Source: Temnopleurus reevesii (taxonomy: Eukaryota; Echinodermata; Echinoidea; Temnopleuroida; Temnopleuridae). From it: a stretch of 64,000 nucleotides of DNA. A model generated the notes under the pieces. That model had not been told where the DNA came from, did not search any database, and was given only the letters and a program-made list of their open reading frames with translations. Location of the stretch: the NCBI GenBank assembly GCA_036244855.1, contig BQKZ01001874.1:1-64000 (forward strand), in the 5' to 3' direction. Below, in pieces: positions 51,401 through 61,300 of the stretch; position 1 is the first letter of the stretch; each line of letters opens with the position of its first letter. The position numbers and the translations under genes were made by a program.

Positions 51401-54400
51401 TGTAGTTTGTCCAGCAGGCAGGAAGTTTCACACAGTTTTCCCAAGGCCAAGCCTATCAGCAACCTGTCAGCCAGGGACAACACCCACAACAATCCTTACA
51501 GCAGCCACTACAACCACCTTTGCAGCAACAGTTGCAGCAACCACCACAAGTTGCTAGCACTCCTCAGAGGACAATATCTGATCAGCATGCTCCACTCAAG
51601 AGAACTGTGTCTGGTGGCAGCCAACATCAGCAACCACTATCCCAGCCACAAGCAACTCAACAGCAACCATTACAACAGCAACAGATGCCACCACCATCAT
51701 CAGTTCCACAGCAGAATGTGACTGTTACTAAAACAACCTCTGTACTGCAGCAGAGCATTCCTGCTATTCAACAGGTATTATTCAAATATATATTTTTCTA
51801 GCTTAATTAAATTATGCAATTTTCATCCATTATCATAAGAAGGGGTTCCTCGTCAAGAAATATACATTCTGGTTAAAAGTTTTGCTTCATAACTCTTTCT
51901 TTGTGTCTATGAAACATGTTTATATTAATATTTCCAAAATTGTGTTAGGTATCGCTATTATACTATATTGATTTTTATGGTCTTGAACTAAAAATGAGAA
52001 AAAGTAATTTTGTCCACATTTACCATTGTACCTCGGTTTTAAGCTGACAAAGGCAGAACTTTATGGAAACCTTACACCTATCTCTGCTACTGTTTAAATT
52101 CTGAACATAGAATAAGATCTGCTAGTAACTGCTTTCATAGTAAATATGAAATCATTTCTGATGTACTTTTTTAATGCCTCAGCCACAATACTCAGAAAGC
52201 GACCTTTAGATTATATAGATACTCAACATAGGGATATTAATAATATGTTGGATGATCCAATTTTTATATCTGATTGGAAAACCTGGCGGAGTTTCGTTGA
52301 TTCATTCTTTGGGGCTTCTGATCTGTAGTGAAATGTGTATTATTCACACCTTGATTGAAATGGAGTTTTTATTTCATTCTGTGTTTTCCCCCAAGTCTGG
52401 TCAGCCTGCTCATGCCACACAAGTAAACCAACCTAATGCGCAACCAAATCAACAGATACAAGAGCAACCCCAGCCGCCACAACAGCAGCAACAACAACCA
52501 CTTCAACAAGTAAGCAGGTTTTCTTTTATTCCATTAGATTTGGTATTGTATGGTCAATTCTTTAACCTAACTTGAAAATGAGATTGAAATCTTGACTCAA
52601 TATGAAATGGAATTCTGAGAAGAAATTATACATTCTTGGCACCGACAATAAGCGATATGAAATGATATATTACGATATGCAATGATATATTACGATATCA
52701 TTGACATTAACCGTCCAATGGAGCTGGGAAAGTGACTTCAACTTTGATTAACAAATGCACATGCAAAGTCTATAATTTCAGATTATTACTCATTTTTCTT
52801 CCTTTATTGTCATCGTAGTTACTTTGTGATCTATAAAGAAACACACCATGGTGTAATGATAGGCATTTTAGGAAATATATAAAATAAAGTGTAAAAAAAC
52901 AATGATTTTTCTATCTTAATCTGGCAAAAATAAACACATGTGCACGAATGCCCATAACAGGAATTGGTATCCCAACTCACATAAATAGTTTGCGATGAAA
53001 ACTGCATAGCACCATCTGCAGTTCTCAATTTTCATGAATATTCTGTGGAGAGAATTATTGGGTAAATAAAACATTTTAATCTTGTTACATCACCTTTCTT
53101 CCACTTTATTTATTTATCTGAGGCATAGTTTCAACATGAGGACAGGATATTTAACATTCATTTACTGTTGTTGAAAATGTTGGTGCTTATTATTTATGTA
53201 CATTTCCTTTTTGTTCAATTCCTTAATTCTTTACAGCCACATCACATTCCCAGCCAGCCTGGCACGACCCTTGGTCAGCCCCACATGCAGCCCACGGCGT
53301 CAACTGTATCAATAGCAGCATCATCAGCAGCAGCCGTTGCAACCGCAGTACCAGTCTCGCTGCAGCCTCAACCCCAAGGTTCTGCTACAAACTTGGCAAA
53401 CGCTTCCCTCACTACAGGTGCTGTGCCAGCAGGAACCCATGCAGTGCAACAGCTTGTACAGGAGAGCAGACCACAAGCTATAGATGCTAACAAGGTATGT
53501 TCATGATATACATGTCTCATTTTCTTGCTCTTTTTACTTTCTATCTTATTGGGTAAAAGTTTGGTAAATTTTCTTATGAGTTCCAATTTTTTTTTTTTAT
53601 TCTGTCAATTTATTCGAACCAATTTTGTGAATCTGAATTGGAAGGACACTAACAAGCAAAAATGGTATTCCAATGAACATGCATTTCTAAAAAAATTTAG
53701 GTGAGGCTTACAATGTCATCATGTATTTTACTTGAGGAAAAGCTTGTATATTATAATGTGCCTTGATGATTCAACCAATCCTTGACTTGTGTCGTTGGCT
53801 TTAGCTTTACATCTTTCTATGGTAATAGTGTCTGGCATATATGCACTATTCAGTCTTTATTTCTATCCATCTCTTTCTCTCCTATTTGATCTCAATCTCC
53901 ATTGAGCTGCATCACAGTTATGTACTTGTCTTCCTTCCTGCCTCACAGTGTTTCTCTGTCCACGTCACCCCTTCCTATAGAATGCCCTATCTCCTAGCTG
54001 AACTATGTCTCAGACGGGATGACTATTCACCTATCTAGTCCCTCCCATGGGTACATCATTGTCCTGGCTCTATTTTTAGAGATTGAGTTTGTAGCCTGTG
54101 TGTTGTTTGTCAGCGTAACCCATTGCCATGGGATTTATCACATCCAGGCATCAACCTCTTTGTGTATTATTAGTTCAGGAGATAGTCATATTGCTGGCCT
54201 CCTATGTTGGGCTTTATCTGATCGTTGCATAAATTTTGAGCTTTCTCACATTTTACAATTTCCTTTGTGAGATCTTTCACATCAGTGTTATCCACTGCTT
54301 ATTGTTTAGAAAGTAACACATCATATTCCATCCTTTTTGAGCATATATATACTAATTCGATTGTAGGGAAAATAGAAATAAACTGTTGCACAAAGGATTT

Positions 54401-55323
54401 ATTAGTCCTGTGAAATATGTGGACTTATTCATTGAGTCAAGAACAAAATTCACATTATTTGAAGAAGAAAATCAAGGTCTTTCAAGGATACGTTCAAGTA
54501 CAGCCATAAATTGACCGCATGATATTTAGTAGCCTTCGAGTTAGAGGAGGCAAGCAGATTGCATTTAAAGTGTCAAAGATTTTTCCACTGCATATTATTT
54601 TCACCAAAATATCTTTCCTATAAGAGTCTAAATTAAATTCTTATAGGAAAGATATTTTGGTGAAAACAATAGCGGTGGAAAAGTCAGATTAAACTGTAAT
54701 TTAACTTTGTAGCATTCACGTCATCATGTTAGACACAGCTGAAATCGACGGTGTGATAAGTAAAAGATAGGAAGTTCCTTTGCTTGTATGATTAGTTCAT
54801 GTGAAGGAGATAGAGAATTTGCTTTGTAATGTGTACTTGATAACAATGTACTGTAGTTGGTTAATAACCATTAGCATTGTTTATTAAAATTTTGTTTGGG
54901 GGAGGAGGCTTTGGTGGTCTTGCATCTTCCACAGGATTGAGCACATATGCATCTCATAATGCATTGAGACTGTACTTGTATGATCAAGGATGACAGTTAG
55001 TATCAATGATTCCTCTGAAAGAATTAACTTGGATGAGAATGCAGGAAATCATGAAAATCAACAGGGAATATTGTTTGTTGAATGCCCTTCCTTTTAAAGT
55101 TTGAACTGTTTTGTGACCTGTAAGATATGCGATGTATAAAACATGATTGTGCCATGAACTTTCAGAATGATCTTGGAGAAAGACATGGGGGAACATGAGC
55201 CATAGAAAACAGAGGCCCTCTTACATAGCCTTAATTTGATGTGACATCACATTGATTTTTTTCCTTCTAAGCCAGGATCTTTCAGTGAAATATGAAAGGT
55301 AGATCACATTACAGGATATGTAT

Positions 55324-55377
<54 letters not shown>

Positions 55378-58300
55378 CACATTGATAGAGGAGGACTAGT
55401 AATGTTCATGGAAAGTTCCATCACGAGGAGAGTAGATTTAGGATAGGAAGATCAGGCAGGAAACAGTGAATCAGTATAATGTGACAGTCCAACCAACTCT
55501 CTTCAACCATTCATCCCCAGGATATATTCCTTGTTATTCCCTCCCCCTCTCTCTTTATCCTGCAGACACTGCTTGAAGGCATTATCCTCCCAACCAATAA
55601 CCCAATAAGTATTTCAAGATACCGATCTTTGCACTTAATGGAATGATTTCCCTGAAAAGAGTCTGTAAATGCAAAACCTCTCTCCTTAATTGATTTAAGC
55701 TTGTGTTCGAGAGGGGTTACAACAAGATGTCTTTTGATATCGAATATGAATGTTTGATATAGTATTTTAATTCAAATGAATTAGGATTATCCATATTCCA
55801 ACACTTGAAGATCTTTTTTTTCAATGTATTCAGAAAGCATTTTCTATTTATCGTATTGAGGTAAATCTATTTAGGAAAGAAAGATTTATTCTTGCTTTCC
55901 TTCAAAAATTTAAGTTGCAAAGGATTTTGTGTGCATTGTCCTCAGATGTTTTGATATTTGGAAAATCTGAGCGATGTTGTGTTTGAAACTTTCCAATTGC
56001 TTCATGAATTCATATAGCTACCAACTGCATGTTACATTTTTGTTTACTTGGAGAATTAGGATAGGAAATCAAAGCAATTTCTTTTTCAAACAAAAATTAT
56101 GAGCATGCTTCTTTTATGTCATACAGCACCTTGCTAGCATCCCGACCGCAGCCAGTGAAGTAAATATTATTACCCACAAACGTTGCATGTGTTGTGTTCT
56201 GTCAGCCAGAGATAAGCTATTCTTTACCAGCTTGCCAAGTTGAATGTGAGCCTTACTTACACACGGGTGGGCCGTGATGTCTGAAAGTTAATGCTCATGA
56301 ATGTTGTGTGTGTTAAGTTGAATTATGAAGATAATCTGACCAGAACTAGATCTGTAGCATGTGCTAGCTGATGACTGTATGACTTTGCCTTGACCTTGCT
56401 GCATCATCAAGATAAAGGTAAAAAAACAGAAGGAAAATAGTTGAAATGTGTCTCTCCCTCTCCTCACCAAGAGCTTCAATTAAAAGTAGAAATGATAGCT
56501 GAATAGATGAATAAATGGATAAACAGATTAGTAGATATTTAAATGAATAATGCTGTAATTACCCATCAAGATTAGCAGAAGGAAATTCAGGGTGAAATTC
56601 ATGTCTGAAAGTGATGTGAGCGTAATAGGATCCACATTTGAACTCATTTCCCCCTCCATTAATGAATAGCAGAGGATCGTACAAATGTCTTTGAGGTCAA
56701 ACAAACATAAATTATAAGTTGTGTATGGGGGAAGAGTAATGAAGAGTGTGAGAATTAGTAAAAAGTCAGTTATGACTCATTTATAACCAGAGATTAAAGT
56801 TAACAAAATAATGCTAACTATCACAATATTCATTTGTTTTTAATCAATTACTAGTACCATAAAAAGAAATTAATGTATAGTAATATTGATACTTTTTAAT
56901 GACTCTCGTATTTTCTTATGAAATACTTGAACAAAGTATATTCTTTATAAATATAAACCAAACAATAATTGCAAATATTTAATCAGATCTTCATTTTTTT
57001 AGTTGTTATAAAGGTAAAGTACGGTATATGGACTTAATTTGTTTCATTTTTTGTGTATCTGAAGGAAACTCTTAATATCTTGGAATCTCTAAAGTATGTA
57101 CAGTCAATTGATTTGTATGTCTCTCCTCCAACAATTTGATATGTCGCAATTAAACATTTAGAATTGACTTCCTGCCATTAATCACTAACTTACTGTTATC
57201 TGTCTCATCAGAAAACATGATCAATTTATTACCCAGAGCGGGTATGGAGCATGGCAGCTAAGGTCATGAGCGGGACTAAAGATAAAAATAAGTGTAAGCT
57301 TAATGTAAATTAGAATAAGCACTTTACCCTACAATACCTTAATGTAGGAACTACTTTAGGCTCTTACTTTTCAGTTTAAGTACAGGAGTAAACACTTAAA
57401 ATGTAAGCATGATATAGAGAAAAAGAATGACAGAGCTAGGAAGGTCATGGACATGTTTGTGTATGGGATTATATTGGATGGTGCATATCCTATACACAAC
57501 AGCCTTGCTAAAGTAGTTGTAATGATGCATGACATTATTGAATTACTGGTGTATTGATGCATGCCATTTTAATTTCCTTAGCTCACTGCTCGTCCATTAG
57601 GACTGACTGTGCCCAGAAATCCATGACTCCAAGTATTGTCTAGTGTAGTTCTACGCGTTCACAACAAAGAATCCTAGTCATTCAATAAAAGGCTGTGTCC
57701 GTCCAAGAAAGCAAGCAATTTCAGTCTCTCCATGAGACCCTTTTCATTCACGAGAAGGAATTTCTGATGTTATAGAAAATGGGTTGTCTCCAACATAAAT
57801 AATGTTTCAGGGTTTTTTTTATGTAAGGAAGCTGATGAAATGAATGCAGAAATGTGGGATTGGGAAAATGGATTTTTGGAATGCTGCTAATATGACCTTG
57901 TGATGATACACAATCTGTTAATTGATTTTCAGTTTCAATCAATTATGATTTGTTTTACAGCACATGTCATACATGTACTCGAGAACGGTTTTAATATCGA
58001 TCAAAATCAATACATGATATAACATGCACATGAGTTATTTAGTGCTTTATATTGAGTTGACACTGTGCTGGATCTCTCTTTGACAGATATAAATTACACA
58101 ATGTATTTGCTAAATGAATTCATAGAATCGGGTATATTGCTTTTTATGAGGAATACTTTCATACAATGAATAATGAAATAAAGGTCCCCAAATTTATTTT
58201 CCTCTCCTTTAGTGTGCCTTAGGATAATATTGTGATATAGATAGAAATGGAATGCTGCCAAGTTTGACAACGCATTTCTATGAAGTAAACATTGATTTAA

Positions 58301-61300
58301 AAATGCTGGTACCAAATCGGTTGATAACGTGTGGTTGTATTCTTATTTTCTTTTTCTTTTTTTATTTCTGATAATTTGCAAGAAAGTATTATAAATTGGA
58401 TAGATGTTGGGTAAATTAACATTGTTGGTTTATTTTTATGCCTCCGCCACCGTAAGGTGGTGCCGGAGGCATTATTATTTAATAAGACCAAAACGTGTAA
58501 TTTATCCAATACATGTAGCTTGGATGTTAACTGTGCATAGCTCTCTTTAGCCACTCAGATTTTGCTATATTGTACTTTGTAGTCTTGATTTTAATCGTTT
58601 TTAAGCTGATATAAAATATGCAATGTTTCTCTTTTGCTATCCTTCAAAATATTCAAATTACAATCAATAATAATCAAATGCCTTTCATGTGATTCTTGAT
58701 TTTTCTTGATTTAAATATTTTCACATGTCCTGTGAAAGAGTAATATTTCCTTTGAATTTTAAGTGTGAAATATGAAATGTCTAGTACACCAACCCAGCTT
58801 AGATTATAATACATGCAACTCCCACGTTACATTATGAGTGAGTTCATTTCAATACCTGACTTATTAGCATGACGTATGGAGAGGCCACTATGAAGGTGCA
58901 ATATCTAACTTGTACTCAATTCATTGTAAAATTTACAATAGGCATCTTGAACAAATAAACCGAAACAAATTAGGCATAGCATGAATTCCTGACATATTCC
59001 ACAACTTGAATCTGACATTTATGATATTTGCTCAATTATAATTTATACACCCGCCTGTGTTAATTTGGCTGATTTCCTTAACAACACTTTCATCTGCAAA
59101 ATAGGAAGTGTAAATTAGCGCAAGTTTTGTTTTGCTTTCTTGCACTAATTGACTCTGATCTGTTTGTGAAAGGTTCAAATACCATTGAATCTGATTCATT
59201 ACACTGATAGTGTTACTTATATTTTAGACTTTTTTTATTCTAAGACTTTTCAGTAATTATCTCTAGATATTTTTACCTCCTTGTTTTTCCTGTCAACATT
59301 AATCATGTGAATGAAGAATGATTCCTAGCACATAAAAATACATATTAATATGAACTTCCAGCCAATATCCAAAACTAAAACATCTAATTATTTGCAGGTT
59401 TCCTTCTTTGGTCTATTAAAGTCGTGCCATTGCAATCATCTTGAGCCCTATCATGTCATTCATGATAATATTTCTTTGCGGATGAAGGTTTACGTTGATT
59501 TTTTAAAATCTGATTTTTGGAAAGTTTACATTCACATACCTTGGTCCTTCCTATCTACATGTATGGAGTTATTCCAAGTTCCTATCCACCATGTATTTAG
59601 CTAAAACAGGTATAGTAAATGTTTAGAGTAAAGGGTCTACCTCACCAAATTTCAAGGGATTCTCATATGTTGTGTTATTAACCAAAAATATACACCTTAC
59701 GTGTAAAGATACTGACCAATATAGTGCCCTGAAAGGCTCCTTTTTCAATGACATTCCTGTCAGGTACATGCAGCTCACGTAGGCAGCATGATGTAAGGAA
59801 TTCCCTGCTAAAGGAAGTTTATGTCATGTCTTTGATTGAGCATATTTTATACGTTGCCTAATTTGTTCATATGACCCACACCAATAGATTTCTCCATAAG
59901 AATGTTATGTATGTCATTCCTTTAGATTGGTTTTCTTAAAACCAATTGCGCATAATTGGATGAAAACTAGTAAAAAGAAGATAAACCATGTGTTTATAAC
60001 AAAAATCATTGGTAACAGCCAAAGTGTGGAATATACAACATCTTATTTTTTGGACAGCTCAGAAAGTAGTCCTGTTCCATCTTAAAACCTATAAAGTCTG
60101 GGCCCATTACATTTTTATCAACAAAAATTATATGTATTCTAAAGCCAAAATATATTCAATAATCTGTTGTTTCTGGTTTGCATAGCTCTTTTACTCAAGT
60201 TTTGATTAATCGTCCATTCTAGAACTTCATGAATTTGGAGTATATGACACATTAAAAAGAAAGAAAATTGCTCAATTATTTGTCTCCTATTCTCTGTTTT
60301 TTTAAAACAGTTTGTTGCTGAAGGCCCTGCATGGAATTCACCTGCTCTTGAGAGGAAAGAAGTTGGGAATGCTGATGCAACCACCACAGGTCCAGCTGGC
60401 ACAGGAGAAGAAAGGTAAGTCTAACAAAGTTCATTTTTCTAAAGTAACCCAGAAAATGACTAGGTTTCTCTCTCTTCCATGCTACTTGCCCATTTTAATC
60501 CATCTTGATAATCATCATGTATGAGATGTTTTTGTGTTTTTCATATGAATTCATGTTACTAAATCTAAGTTTGTGTTGGTCTGTGTTTATTGCAGTGGAG
60601 CTGAAGGAAGCCAGAATGTTGAGAAAAGAAGGGAAAAGAAGAAACATAGCAAGACGAGCAAGAAGAGGCCAAAGCTGAGCATCATATCTGTAGATGAAGA
60701 TCAAGTCATTGAATGTTCATTGGAGACACACAGAGGAGACACTATTGTCTTCAAGTTTAGTGAAGATGATCAGCTTGATGGCATTGTCTCCAACCTGGTA
60801 AAAATTAACTTCATTTCACACTTAAAACATATAATGATATAAAATAATAATAATATTTTTAAACTTGCAATACATGGGATTAATGACAAACAAAAGCTGA
60901 AAATTCTACTTCATTTATAAGAAAATCAACATTTTCTGAATCCTCATCCAGTTTAAAAGTAATACCAGATGATATTCCTGTATTATGGAATGTCATAACA
61001 AGAGATAGAAACATGTGATCTTGGGCTGTTAAAAAAATATTGTTAGACCTTGAATAAGATACTTTGATAGTATGTGTAGAAGTGTATTCTTGTACCACTT
61101 GATATGCAATAAGAGTACCAGTAGGTTGATAGTGAATAAGACAGCTGATAATTGTCATTTGATGCCCTAGTAATGTCGATATTTGTTTTGGCAAAAGTGT
61201 AATGTCTCAATGACAAGCTATTCTATCATATGTAGACTTCACATTTTGTTGTATGGAGATCTGTTCTTTACACATTGGTCTATCCAAGTTTGTTTAGAAA

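Larger units (their letters stand above)
47995..51405 (+). other. intron 10 (3.4 kb)
   Basis: Contains a pyrimidine-rich stretch at about 48240-48540 with a 45-bp tandem duplication, an assembly ambiguity in a poly-G run at 49202-49227, and a dispersed hairpin repeat at 50709-50792. No exon supported. The acceptor is TTTTTCTTGTAG at 51405. Confidence 0.8.
53495..60310 (+). other. intron 13 (6.8 kb)
   Basis: AT-rich. Contains a long hairpin (54581-54682), a (GA)n run (55324-55376), a dispersed hairpin repeat (58437-58474) and one possible 11-codon microexon (56127-56159). Other ORFs are unsupported. The acceptor is TTTAAAACAG at 60310. Confidence 0.8.

Noticed and set aside
52146..52328. 60-codon protein-like ORF just upstream of exon 12
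   Set aside because: The acceptor-like CCTCAG would enter it in a phase incompatible with exon 11; in phase 0 a stop occurs after eight codons. Probably chance.
54019..54270. 83-codon ORF in intron 13
   Set aside because: Hydrophobic reading of T-rich DNA, with no homology recognised and no compatible splice sites.
55221..55424. Minus-strand Leu/Ser repeat ORF
   Set aside because: Translation of the (GA)n microsatellite.
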